From: an uncultured Collinsella sp.
Lineage (GTDB): Bacteria > Actinomycetota > Coriobacteriia > Coriobacteriales > Coriobacteriaceae
DNA: 64,000 bases
NCBI GenBank assembly: GCA_900541675.1
Contig: UQKU01000009.1
Coordinates: 1 to 64,000, forward strand
Direction: 5' to 3'
A program made the translations under genes and the position numbers. The notes beneath the pieces are model-generated. The model made no database searches. It was not told the origin of the DNA and saw only the letters and a program-made list of their open reading frames with translations. The stretch's first letter is position 1. Each line of letters starts with the position of its first letter. This document shows, in pieces, positions 46,107 to 54,049 of the stretch.

Positions 46107-47087
46107 CTAGACATTCATAAGCTGATGGCCGAGCTTGAGCGTCTTGAGACCGCTCTCCCCCTCCTCGTCATCGAGCGTGTTGAGCAACATATTGGTCGCC
46201 TCGACGCCACTGGTCAGGTAGCCATAATGCACGGTGGGAATGCCGCCCGTCAGCGCGCGCAAAAACGCGTTGTCGCCAAAACCGCTCACGCGGTGTATGC
46301 CCTCGCCCATGCCGCGAACCTCATCGATAGCACGCAGCGCGCCCGCCGCCATGGTGTCGGTCGCGCAGGCGATAAACGAAACATCGGGAGCGACGGAAAG
46401 CAGTTCACGCGCCGCAACATAGCCCGAGTCGAGCGTAAAGGACCCCTGGCGAATCAGGCTCGGATCAAGCGCCACGCCCGCGGCGCGCAAGCCGGCCTCA
46501 AAACCGCGACGGCGGTCATAACCGGCCGCGCGGTCCTCCTCGGTAACTCCAATGTAGGCAATCTTGCCATCCACGCGGCCCGCAAGCGCATGGCCCAGCT
46601 CAAAGGCGGCCTCGTAATCGTCGTGATAGACGCACGCCGCGCCCTCAACATTCTGGCCGATCAGCACGATGGGCACGCGGCACGATTCAATCGCCCGACG
46701 GTGCTCGTCGGTAATCATAGTTGCCACCAGCACAATGCCATCGACCGGGTGGTTTTGGAATAAATCGAGGTATTCGAGTTCGCGATCGGCCGCGTTGTCG
46801 GTATTGGCAAGCAACATCTGGTAGCCACGGTGACCGAGCACCTGGCCAATGCCAGCGGTAATGCGGCTCACGGATTCCGAGTTGATCTTGGGCACGATGA
46901 CGCCGATGAGCTTGGTGGAGCCGGTGCGCAGTGCACGAGCCTGGCTGGACCGCACGTATCCAGTCAGCTCAATCGCCTTCTTAATGCGCTCGGCCTTGTC
47001 CGCCGAGATATATCCACCGTTGAGGTAGCGCGAGACGGCGGCGCTCGAAACGCCCGCCAACTCGGCCACATCTTTCATCTTTACCAC
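46107..47087 (-). CDS. scrR: LacI family transcriptional regulator of the sucrose genes
   Basis: The 326-residue regulator begins with a LacI helix-turn-helix (MKDVAELAGVSSAAVSRYLNG) and hinge helix, then a periplasmic-binding-protein-like core (VPKINSESVSRI, then GRVDGKIAYIGVT). It probably represses scrA and scrB until sucrose or its phosphate binds. The GTG start at 47087 has GGGG 5 bases upstream. A matching operator lies just before its own start, so it is probably self-regulated. Confidence 0.88.
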   Translation of the reverse strand: MVKMKDVAELAGVSSAAVSRYLNGGYISADKAERIKKAIELTGYVRSSQARALRTGSTKLIGVIVPKINSESVSRITAGIGQVLGHRGYQMLLANTDNAADRELEYLDLFQNHPVDGIVLVATMITDEHRRAIESCRVPIVLIGQNVEGAACVYHDDYEAAFELGHALAGRVDGKIAYIGVTEEDRAAGYDRRRGFEAGLRAAGVALDPSLIRQGSFTLDSGYVAARELLSVAPDVSFIACATDTMAAGALRAIDEVRGMGEGIHRVSGFGDNAFLRALTGGIPTVHYGYLTSGVEATNMLLNTLDDEEGESGLKTLKLGHQLMNV

Positions 47088-47102
47088 GAGTACCCCTGTC
47101 AT

Positions 47103-47116
47103 TGAAATCGCTTTCA
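47103..47116 (-). promoter_or_regulatory. Operator upstream of the LacI gene
   Basis: TGAAAGCGATTTCA on the minus strand, a close relative of the two scrA sites and of the cre consensus, 16 bases before the start codon. Confidence 0.65.
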
Positions 47117-47225
47117 CCATGATACCCGTGTGGAGCTACATGCATATCGCAAGACAGGACGTCACGGTCAATTTAGCTGTCGTAGTACGGGCATCGCAGG
47201 GCTTCAACTAGAAACTTCGAAATTT

Positions 47226-47258
47226 AAATGCCGAATCGGTCAAACTACCGATTCGGCA
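47226..47258 (-). terminator. Terminator of the TAC module
   Basis: A perfect 12-bp stem (47229-47240 with 47247-47258), loop of 6 bases, followed by TTTAAATTT on the minus strand, 50 bases past the SecB-like stop. Confidence 0.85.
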
Positions 47259-47308
47259 CCTCGTTATATTTGCACACAGTGGCAGGCAAAATCCAACTCG
47301 AGAACAAC

Positions 47309-47758
47309 TTACTCACTTTGGAAAGACGCATCGCTGTCCGCTGCCAATTCCGAAGGAAGAATTGCCGGCAGCGTCAAAGCCCCCATGGGCGAAAGTCCAG
47401 TAACGACCATCAGATAGCTCTTAGCGTGACCATACGCCATGGAAATCGCATTAGAGAGAAGATAACGGCGCGCTTCATCGTCTGAAATGTCGAACGGCAA
47501 TTTTGTAGACACCGAAATAGCGACCGACACATCAGCGCGCATTTTTTCCTTTGCATCGTCTCTATCAATCAGACTGCCACACACATACAGCTTTAAGTCT
47601 GCACGCTCGCCCGCCTTGTTCCTCAATAGATGGACGTCCTGATAACTAACGTCAACTTTTAAATCCATATTCTGGGAGGGCTCATTCTCAATATGAAAAG
47701 TTGAGTCGACAACAAACAAATGAACAACCTGAATAGGCGCAATGAAATCCTTACTCAT
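47309..47758 (-). CDS. SecB-like chaperone of a TAC module
   Basis: The 149-residue protein has the SecB fold pattern: four beta strands (VVHLFVVDSTF, DLKVDVSYQD, ADLKLYVCGSL, ADVSVAISV), then a helix (RYLLSNAISMAYGHAKSYLMVVT) and the ending MGALTLPAIL, which matches the conserved SecB tail pattern of PPL.LPP. In toxin-antitoxin-chaperone systems such as Mycobacterium Rv1955-1957, a SecB-like protein folds and protects the antitoxin. It starts inside the antitoxin stop (ATGA overlap) and is the last gene of the module. Secretion SecB would not be expected in this lineage. Confidence 0.75.
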   Translation of the reverse strand: MSKDFIAPIQVVHLFVVDSTFHIENEPSQNMDLKVDVSYQDVHLLRNKAGERADLKLYVCGSLIDRDDAKEKMRADVSVAISVSTKLPFDISDDEARRYLLSNAISMAYGHAKSYLMVVTGLSPMGALTLPAILPSELAADSDASFQSE

Positions 47759-48147
47759 GCAGCCAAACCTCCCGGAATCATCTCAAAGTCCAATCGTTTA
47801 GCCGAGCAGTCGCTGTTAAATGAAGACCATTGTTCTCGGACAGAGTTATTAGACGAAGAAAACGGCGCCTCATTCGAATAACTGGAAATGACCTGTGGAA
47901 TAATTTTGACACCCAGCGCAAGCTCAAACTTTGCGATTGTTTTCAGCGTCATGTTGGGCTGAGAATTCAACAATTTCGAAAGCGACTGAAGACTCACGCC
48001 CATACGCTTTGCCAGCTCGCTTTTACTCAAGCCCGAGCGCTGCATCTCGCGATGAACAATAAACTCAATATCTAGTGCGTGCTCATAGGCACGGGTTTCA
48101 CTCGTTTCCGTTTCCGCGTAAAAGTCTGATAAATCGACCTTAACCAT
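47755..48147 (-). CDS. Xre-type antitoxin with chaperone-addiction tail
   Basis: This 130-residue protein has a HigA-like helix-turn-helix at about 38-75 (LSKSELAKRMGVSLQSLSKLL, then NMTLKTIAKFELALG). Beyond it, residues 85-130 form a Ser/Asn-rich extension with a few aromatic and hydrophobic patches (EQWSSF, LDFEMIP). In TAC antitoxins such a tail is the chaperone-addiction segment that is unfolded unless SecB binds it. It lies between toxin and chaperone, 39 bases after the toxin. Confidence 0.8.
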   Translation of the reverse strand: MVKVDLSDFYAETETSETRAYEHALDIEFIVHREMQRSGLSKSELAKRMGVSLQSLSKLLNSQPNMTLKTIAKFELALGVKIIPQVISSYSNEAPFSSSNNSVREQWSSFNSDCSAKRLDFEMIPGGLAA

Positions 48148-48186
48148 TACAAGTCTCCGTTTCGTAAGCGGGCAAAAAAGCCGACG

Positions 48187-48594
48187 CTATGACTCCAAAA
48201 GCCGCTTTGCTATCGGGGCCAACTGTTTTGCGCGTTTAATTTCTTTGGAAATATTTCCCGAGCCTTGATGGCCCTTAAACCAAAAAAGCAAAACAATCTT
48301 GTCCACGCCTTGGCAAATCGCGTAGACCATTTCTCGATTAACCCCATCAAAACCCTTGAGTTCGTATAGTCCAATCTTAGGCTCGATACATCGAAGCTTT
48401 GACGTTCCACTGACATCCTTTAGCCCGTAATCATAGATTTTTGAAATCTGATTGATCATTTTACGGGCGGTAAACTTCGTTTTAGGATCAGACATCATCT
48501 TCTGAAACTGAGAGTTCTCAGGGGAGGTGGTTAGTTCCCAAAAAGGTCGTCCCTCGGGATCAGCATATTCGACAAGCTCATAGTCACTAGCCAA
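48187..48594 (-). CDS. HigB/RelE-like toxin
   Basis: The 135-residue protein ends with the RelE-fold pattern: LRCIEPKIGLYELKGF, then MVYAICQGVDKIVLLFWFKGHQGSGNISKEIKRAKQLA, as in HigB/Gp49-like toxins that cut mRNA on the ribosome. The start is a TTG at 48594 with GGAGGGGG 7 bases before it. The toxin-first order (HigBA type) and a palindromic operator in its promoter support the call. Confidence 0.75.
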   Translation of the reverse strand: MASDYELVEYADPEGRPFWELTTSPENSQFQKMMSDPKTKFTARKMINQISKIYDYGLKDVSGTSKLRCIEPKIGLYELKGFDGVNREMVYAICQGVDKIVLLFWFKGHQGSGNISKEIKRAKQLAPIAKRLLES

Positions 48595-48631
48595 AGGCCA
48601 CCCCCTCCGCTTCAGAAGAAACCAAATATGG

Positions 48632-48663
48632 TTAACTTATAAGTTAAGTTTAGTCAAATTCAA
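48632..48663 (-). promoter_or_regulatory. Promoter and palindromic operator of the TAC module
   Basis: On the minus strand TTGAAT (48658-48663), a 16-base spacer and TATAAG (48636-48641). The perfect 16-bp palindrome TTAACTTATAAGTTAA (48632-48647) covers the -10 element, so antitoxin binding would repress the module. Confidence 0.8.
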
Positions 48664-48884
48664 ATTTATGGCAAGCCCCAAGCCGTGTTCAAGCAATCTG
48701 CATTATTGACTCAGAGAAATGTGGGGAAGAAGCGGCAGAAACTACATTGTCAAATAAGGCCCCCAACGAAGTGCCCGAACTTTTATGGTGACCAACAACA
48801 TACCTAGAAGGCGAAGGCAAGGCACGCAACCGCCCAGTCACCGTGGCCGGTCTTAGGGAGCGCGGCGGTTTGCGTTGTTGCGGG

Positions 48885-49373
48885 CTAGGTCTTCTTGGCA
48901 GTCTTGATCGCAGGCGTCTTGGAGGACGCGGGCGCAGGCTTGGCGTCCGATTTGGGCGACGAATCAGGCGTGGGGGGCGGGTTTTCGCTGGGCTTGGTCT
49001 CATCACCGGGCTTTTCTTCGCTACCGGGCTTTGTATCCCCCGCGGGATTGCCACCAGCGGGCTCACAGGTACCGGGCTGGGTCTTCCCCGCCGACGACTG
49101 GGCGCCTGTGGGTTCAATTACCACATGCTAAGCAACGGCCCCACTGGCGTCCATAACACAGGCGGTACCAAAGGCCCCGCCCATCGGCGTCACAAACTGC
49201 GCCGACGTAAGTGAGCCACTCTCGCAGGCAGCATCGGCTATGGCGCCGGTCGCGTCCACCCAGGAGGCGTCCACGGCAAACAGGCCATCGGAAGCGTACA
49301 GGCCAAAGAAGCGGCAGTCCTCGCCCGATCTGCTGCTAGCAGCAGCAACGTGCGAGCCCGTAGGTTGACTGCG
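48885..49373 (-). pseudogene. Broken surface or secreted protein with Pro/Lys-rich tail
   Basis: One frame is open from 49373 to 48885 apart from a single TAG at 49128-49130. Before the stop it encodes a globular-looking segment (GEDCRFFGLYASDGLFAVD, then SGSLTSAQFVTP); after it comes a low-complexity tail rich in Pro, Lys, Ser and Thr (KPGDETKPSENPP, then SSKTPAIKTAKKT), like spacers of wall-bound proteins. The N-terminus is missing. No family recognised. Confidence 0.55.
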
Positions 49374-49503
49374 TCAATACCGCTAGATTCGGCCTAGTAT
49401 CCTATCGGGTCCCAAAAGGTCAATCCAGTTAAAGACGGCAGGCAGCCCGAAACAACATCTTTCATGAATCTCCAGTCTTATCAAGCCCGATCGAACTTGA
49501 CCG
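49374..49503. other. Gap between the pseudogene and rloB
   Basis: No further coding remnant is visible here, and no terminator for rloB was recognised. Confidence 0.4.
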
Positions 49504-50169
49504 TCAAACCAGATACGGCCCAATCACATCGAATATCTCGCCCACCTTGGTTGCAGGGTTTTGCGCGGATGGTTTAACGTTACCCAGCCCCCTATGGTAT
49601 GTGACGAGGCGTCCAGCACGCTGCAACGCCTCGCCTCGTTTGCCGTCCACCACCTCGAACAGCCCTGCCAAATTCTTGCGGTACTCAATGCCCAGGTCTT
49701 TAGACATGGCTTGAGCGAGGCCACGCTGGCACTCTGCGGCCGACATGGGAGCAGTCGTATATCGAAGGTGCAGAAGGGGCCACAGCTCAAAGCAGGGGTT
49801 CGACCACAGCGCATGAAACGTCCTCAATCCATCGGTGAGCTCGGCGCATTTGCTCTCCATCGCATCGAAATCGGATGCAGGGAAATCATCCTTATCAAAT
49901 ACAAGCCACACATGGTCAAACGTCTCAGGAGCATAGCGACAGTGTTCGACAGCGAAGTCAAGTAGGTCGAGAGTATGTTTGCCAGTCCCCTTAACGACTA
50001 CGGCAACCTTCCGCTCGTTTGCTGCGCCTAACGCGGCGCGCACGCCCTCGAAGTAGCGAGGCTCAGTCTCCTTGCCCTCGGTCACCACGAGATGGCGCGT
50101 CATCTGGACCATGCGAGAGCGTCCCTCGAGCTTGCCGCTGCGCCAGTCCCTCGACTTTTTCGCGGCCAT
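49504..50169 (-). CDS. rloB: RloB family protein (TOPRIM-like nuclease partner)
   Basis: This 221-residue protein has LVVTEGKETEPRYFEG at about 27-42, the glutamate motif of the RloB/AbiLii TOPRIM-like fold, and WLVFDKDDFP at about 88-97, the paired acidic motif. These residues would bind the metal for nucleic-acid cleavage. RloB occurs with the RloA ATPase in phage-defence loci, originally found linked to restriction genes. It starts 1 base after the RloA stop, so the two are coupled. Confidence 0.85.
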   Translation of the reverse strand: MAAKKSRDWRSGKLEGRSRMVQMTRHLVVTEGKETEPRYFEGVRAALGAANERKVAVVVKGTGKHTLDLLDFAVEHCRYAPETFDHVWLVFDKDDFPASDFDAMESKCAELTDGLRTFHALWSNPCFELWPLLHLRYTTAPMSAAECQRGLAQAMSKDLGIEYRKNLAGLFEVVDGKRGEALQRAGRLVTYHRGLGNVKPSAQNPATKVGEIFDVIGPYLV

Positions 50170-50170
50170 A

Positions 50171-51388
50171 CTAATCCCACTCCTCAATGCGCGTGAGATA
50201 CGGGTCGGCACCATAGCGGCCAGACAGGTACTGCTTGTCGAATGCCGCGTTCTTGCTGACCAGGTTACCATTTGCCTCGTGGATGTCGGCGAGCGACCAT
50301 AGCTGGCTCGCCTCCCCCTCGCCGCGTGCAGCAAACCATATCTCGTCGCGGCGAAAAACATCGTTTCGCATAGTGGACACGTCCTGAGACGAAAAGATGA
50401 GCTGCGCGCCGCTCTTGTTGACTTCGGGATCTTTGAACAGCAGAATCACGTAGCGCAGGAGCTTCGGATGCAACTTGGCGTCGAGCTCGTCGACAACGAC
50501 GGTACCGCCGCGTTCGAGCGCCGCCAGCAGAAACGACGCCAACCCCATGAGCTTCTGAGTGCCGGCCGACTCCTCGGACAGGCGCAGCTCATAGCCCTTG
50601 CCGTCCACCTCATGCTTTACGAAGACGCGCTGGCCGCGCCATTCCGGAGCTTTCTCAACCCTAAAGCCATCGATACGTACGTCAACGGCACGCAGAAAAC
50701 GCGTGATCTCGAGTGAGTCATCCTCGTCGAGCAACTGCTCGACCATCTGCTCCAGATAAGAGCTGTTGTAGTTCAGGAACACCCCATCAAGAAACCAACT
50801 GGCAGCCTCCTTGATCACCGGCGCGTCAAAGTTGATGCAGAGAAACGACAGGTATGGCAGGCTCGGGTTGAATCTCGCGGCCGTCACGAGCTTACGCAGC
50901 GTGGGACCAAGCTCAACCCCCGTGCCCTCGCGCTCGAACAGCATCGCCGTGCGTGACGCCCCCAATTTGCGCCGCCACAGTCCTTCGGACACGATCTCGT
51001 CCGCATGCACGGACAGGGCATAGCGGTACTCATGCTCACCCGCGCGATAGTAGAGCTCGAACTCGGTGGGCTTAGCAGCCGACACGTCATCGAACTCGAA
51101 CGCAGAGCAACGGGGTATCGAAGGGCGATCACCCCCTGGTGCATCAGCACTGGCAGACAGCAGCCTAATCGGTCTGGCTACCGCCGAGCGAACGTAATCG
51201 AGAGCCTCGAGCAGGTTTGACTTACCGCCAGCGTTGGGTCCGTACACCGCGGCCACTGGTAGAAAGCCCTGCCCGTCAGGGCACACTATGAGGGAGCGCT
51301 CGAACTCCTTCATCGGCGTCGCCTGCATGGAAAGCTCCGCCTCATCGCGATAGGATCTATAGTTCCTGAAGGTGAACTGGCAAAGCAT
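50171..51388 (-). CDS. rloA: RloA-type AAA ATPase
   Basis: About 405 residues, an ABC/SMC-like ATPase of the AAA_15/21 class. It begins MLCQFTFRNYRSYRDEAELS, has Walker A GPNAGGKS near 50-57, the signature-like LSEESAGTQKLMGL near 295, Walker B VVVDELDAKLHP and the switch segment QLIFSSQDVSTM. It is the sensor/motor half of the pair with RloB. The start is chosen at the ATG with GAGG upstream; earlier starts at 51400 and 51409 are possible. A good promoter lies 55 bases upstream. Confidence 0.85.
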   Translation of the reverse strand: MLCQFTFRNYRSYRDEAELSMQATPMKEFERSLIVCPDGQGFLPVAAVYGPNAGGKSNLLEALDYVRSAVARPIRLLSASADAPGGDRPSIPRCSAFEFDDVSAAKPTEFELYYRAGEHEYRYALSVHADEIVSEGLWRRKLGASRTAMLFEREGTGVELGPTLRKLVTAARFNPSLPYLSFLCINFDAPVIKEAASWFLDGVFLNYNSSYLEQMVEQLLDEDDSLEITRFLRAVDVRIDGFRVEKAPEWRGQRVFVKHEVDGKGYELRLSEESAGTQKLMGLASFLLAALERGGTVVVDELDAKLHPKLLRYVILLFKDPEVNKSGAQLIFSSQDVSTMRNDVFRRDEIWFAARGEGEASQLWSLADIHEANGNLVSKNAAFDKQYLSGRYGADPYLTRIEEWD

Positions 51389-51442
51389 CGTCCTCAACAT
51401 TCCTTTCATTGTTTTGAAAAGATATTTCAGAGTTTTTATTTG

Positions 51443-51470
51443 ATTATAGACCTTAAATAGCATCAATCAA
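51443..51470 (-). promoter_or_regulatory. Promoter of rloAB
   Basis: On the minus strand TTGATT (51465-51470), a 16-base spacer and a perfect TATAAT (51443-51448). Confidence 0.75.
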
Positions 51471-51519
51471 GTGTTTGCAGCATCTGGAGCAAAGGGTACA
51501 AGGCCAAAACTCGGAAGTA

Positions 51520-51557
51520 TGCGGCTGCGGACACGCTAATCCATGCCCGCAGCCGCA
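51520..51557 (-). terminator. Hairpin after the DUF2188 gene
   Basis: An 11-bp GC-rich stem (51520-51530 with 51547-51557) lies 14 bases past the stop. The T-run is weak, so it may only partly terminate. Confidence 0.65.
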
Positions 51558-51571
51558 ATGGCGTCAAGCCC

Positions 51572-51799
51572 CTATCCTCTCGGCGGGAAGAGATCGTGCC
51601 CATGGGAATCCTTTGCGCGGATTCTGCCATCGGGACGATGGATGATTAGCTCAGAGTGCTGATTAGAACTAATTTGACGACCGCGCTTTATAGCTTCGCC
51701 CTGGGTCGTCGTAACAAAGGAAGCGCGACGCGCCCCCTCGCCCTTAACCTGCCAATTGCCATCCGCCCGCTTCGTAACGTGCTGGTTTCTACCTTTCAT
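51572..51799 (-). CDS. DUF2188 domain protein
   Basis: A 75-residue protein that is nearly all DUF2188: HVTKRADGNWQVKGEGARRAS, then QGEAIKRGRQISSNQHSELII and RIRAKDSHGHDLFPPRG. The family has no known role but occurs widely in small accessory proteins. The ATG at 51799 has CGAGG upstream. It is upstream of rloA on the same strand but separated by a hairpin and promoter. Confidence 0.85.
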   Translation of the reverse strand: MKGRNQHVTKRADGNWQVKGEGARRASFVTTTQGEAIKRGRQISSNQHSELIIHRPDGRIRAKDSHGHDLFPPRG

Positions 51800-51920
51800 A
51801 CTCACCTCGCCTTCACGACCGATTGATTAACGTGCTCACAGCATGAGGCTCGCAGCAAGTTCACTCGTGCCGCTTTGCTTAAAGCATAAATACTGGCGCG
51901 GACATAAGCCGGACCTGAAA

Positions 51921-51989
51921 GGTGTCAGTATATGGAATCTCGAAGAAGTACAAGCCGGCCTCATGCTGAAACCGCCGTATCGCGCATAG
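51921..51989 (+). pseudogene. C-terminal remnant of a DUF2971-like gene
   Basis: In frame to the TAG at 51987-51989 the sequence reads NLEEVQAGLMLKPPYRA, closely matching the last residues of the intact protein at 58233-58904 (SLEEAQGGLMLKLPHSV). The DNA also matches for about 20 bases upstream before a stop appears. It is the decayed end of a second copy. Confidence 0.65.
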
Positions 51990-52170
51990 CCCATTCCTAT
52001 AAACGCAGCTAGTGCTACATAAACTCAGAAAATAAGGAGGATACACATTGAAAGTTAATTGGACCTGTCTCTATCTATAGGAAATCGGAAGGTCTTGATG
52101 CAAGAATATCTAAATCCGCCAACTGCAACAGCCTTGTTTCCCTAGCGCATGACAGCCCATCACCCTGCAA
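51990..52170. other. Gap without a gene
   Basis: AT-rich sequence with AAGGAGGATACACATTG at 52037-52053, a strong ribosome binding site followed by a short dead frame. It may be the leader of a lost plus-strand gene. Confidence 0.35.
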
Positions 52171-53796
52171 TTACTCTTTCCGATCGTCGGCAGGTTTTAA
52201 GGCCTCAGTCAACTCGTTCAGCATGGTCGTAAGCCGAGCAATAAGTCTTTTCGCATCTTCTCTATGGTCTTCGGTGACCACATCGCCGTAAAGCCTATCG
52301 TATTTTGAGCCCTTACCGTGCGCTGCCCCCGCCGACCGAAGGTTCTGAAGATCACGGAGAGACTTTAGGTCGATCACGATGTCATTCCCGCTAAGAAAGG
52401 CCTCCAACTTGTTAATACTACCCTTCGCATCAGCGTCCTTTAGAGCACTTTCATCAATGTAGTCGACGAGGGCTCTCGTGAGGGCCATAGTCACGGACTC
52501 AAATTCAGACTCGCCGTTGCCAGATGGAATGTGGATTTGTTCAAGAATGCCCTCGTCTGCACGGTGGAAAGGCCTATACAGCGCCAAGCCAAACCGTTTC
52601 CTCCATGCTTTATCAAGTTCCATTCGCGCTCGCATAAGCATGGAAACAGGGCCCGACGGATCTTTAACCCACATATTGAGCAAATCTGTCTTGAATACCT
52701 CATCAGAAATGCGCTGGTCAACGGGAGACATCTCGAAGGAAAGGAAATGAGTGCGCTCACTCTCGGGAAGATCGCGTCCCAAATCGCCGAGATAAACCAT
52801 AACTCTGTCCGGGTCAACATTGTCAATCTCGCACCTCCACTGGCTCCCACATGAAATGTGACGCTCGCTGACATCGAAGTGAGGGCTACTCCTGTACTTA
52901 TCAAGTACAGCGGGCTTAAAGAAAACGGGGGTTAAGTAATGTGGGGCGCGAGGCTCCTTATCAAAGTAGGTGCCAAGCTTATTCGGGTCACATGTGTATC
53001 GAACGAGCGAGCCGTCAGGCCGTTCGCCGATGACGAACTCGGGGTACCGTTCATTTTTCTCATCGAACGGCCATACGCCACAAGTCTCGACGTCGCCGGG
53101 CTCGATAAAGCTTCGAGCGTAGAGCATGGACAGCAGATAGCCTTCATCAATATCGCTCGTGTACCACTGTCCGATATGGTAGTTCCCTCCGACTTCATCA
53201 CTCTCTGAAATGCACTCAGTGCTCCCCAAAGGATAGTTGGACGAAGATGCCAGCCGAGCGTCAACAAAGTAGACGAAGAAGCATTGCTTAGCTGCAATGA
53301 AGCGCAGTATATATTTGGTCCTGACACGCACCTCGTCTCCAGCAAAGTTAACGACTTTTTCTCTCTCGCCGCACTTGTCGACGCTATAGTAGCAACCGTC
53401 TTCGCCGCGGTAGAGTTCAAACAGCATGACAAATTCCTGGTTGACCAGAATCTGCGCTTGGTCGAGCGGATAGAAATACTGCTCGGCAACAATAAAGTCA
53501 TAGCCCTCATCGCGCCCGTCATGATAAGTGACGTCATCTGCACATACGCAGAAGCCTGGCGAGAAACTGGAAGCATGCTTCAGCCAATCATCACCTGCAA
53601 GAATCTCCTGCTTCCGTGCAAGGTCGGCAAAACAGGCAAAAACGGAAGGCCTTCCATCAGCAGCGTCATGGTGCGAATAGACGGTAACCCATGCTCCGGA
53701 AAGGGGGTTCTTGACCAGCTCGATCACTTTCTCCTGCTTGAATGGTTTAGCGTCGAGCCCCAGCCTGGCTAAAACCCTTAAAACCGCTTCGTTCAT
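52171..53796 (-). CDS. Hypothetical protein with HEPN-like C-terminal end
   Basis: A 541-residue protein of no recognised family. The first 400 residues are mixed alpha/beta and rich in acidic and aromatic residues (FIVAEQYFYPLDQAQILVN, then YILRFIAAKQCFFVYFVD). The C-terminal 130 residues are helical and contain LKSLRDLQNLRSAGAAHGKG near 480-500, where R and H are spaced as in HEPN ribonuclease-like domains (Rx4-6H). Such ends are common in phage-defence proteins. The ATG at 53796 has AAGAGG before it. It is surrounded by other defence-type genes. Confidence 0.6.
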   Translation of the reverse strand: MNEAVLRVLARLGLDAKPFKQEKVIELVKNPLSGAWVTVYSHHDAADGRPSVFACFADLARKQEILAGDDWLKHASSFSPGFCVCADDVTYHDGRDEGYDFIVAEQYFYPLDQAQILVNQEFVMLFELYRGEDGCYYSVDKCGEREKVVNFAGDEVRVRTKYILRFIAAKQCFFVYFVDARLASSSNYPLGSTECISESDEVGGNYHIGQWYTSDIDEGYLLSMLYARSFIEPGDVETCGVWPFDEKNERYPEFVIGERPDGSLVRYTCDPNKLGTYFDKEPRAPHYLTPVFFKPAVLDKYRSSPHFDVSERHISCGSQWRCEIDNVDPDRVMVYLGDLGRDLPESERTHFLSFEMSPVDQRISDEVFKTDLLNMWVKDPSGPVSMLMRARMELDKAWRKRFGLALYRPFHRADEGILEQIHIPSGNGESEFESVTMALTRALVDYIDESALKDADAKGSINKLEAFLSGNDIVIDLKSLRDLQNLRSAGAAHGKGSKYDRLYGDVVTEDHREDAKRLIARLTTMLNELTEALKPADDRKE

Positions 53797-54049
53797 ATGC
53801 ACCTCTTACCATTTGGCACCATCACTGTAAAATGAAGCGAAAATGAACCGTGAGAAACTATCACGGACCAAAATCGTTTAAGGAAATTGTCCATCATTGC
53901 GGGGACAAAGAAAAACCGCCAGGACGACGGTCGGAAGCTTTAAAAGACTAATTGACAAGAAATAGAAGGTATTCCCATCAAATCTGACCAACGCATTCAC
54001 CCATTAGCAAACCGCCAAGAATCGAATCGTACCAGCACTGCCGAGAAGA

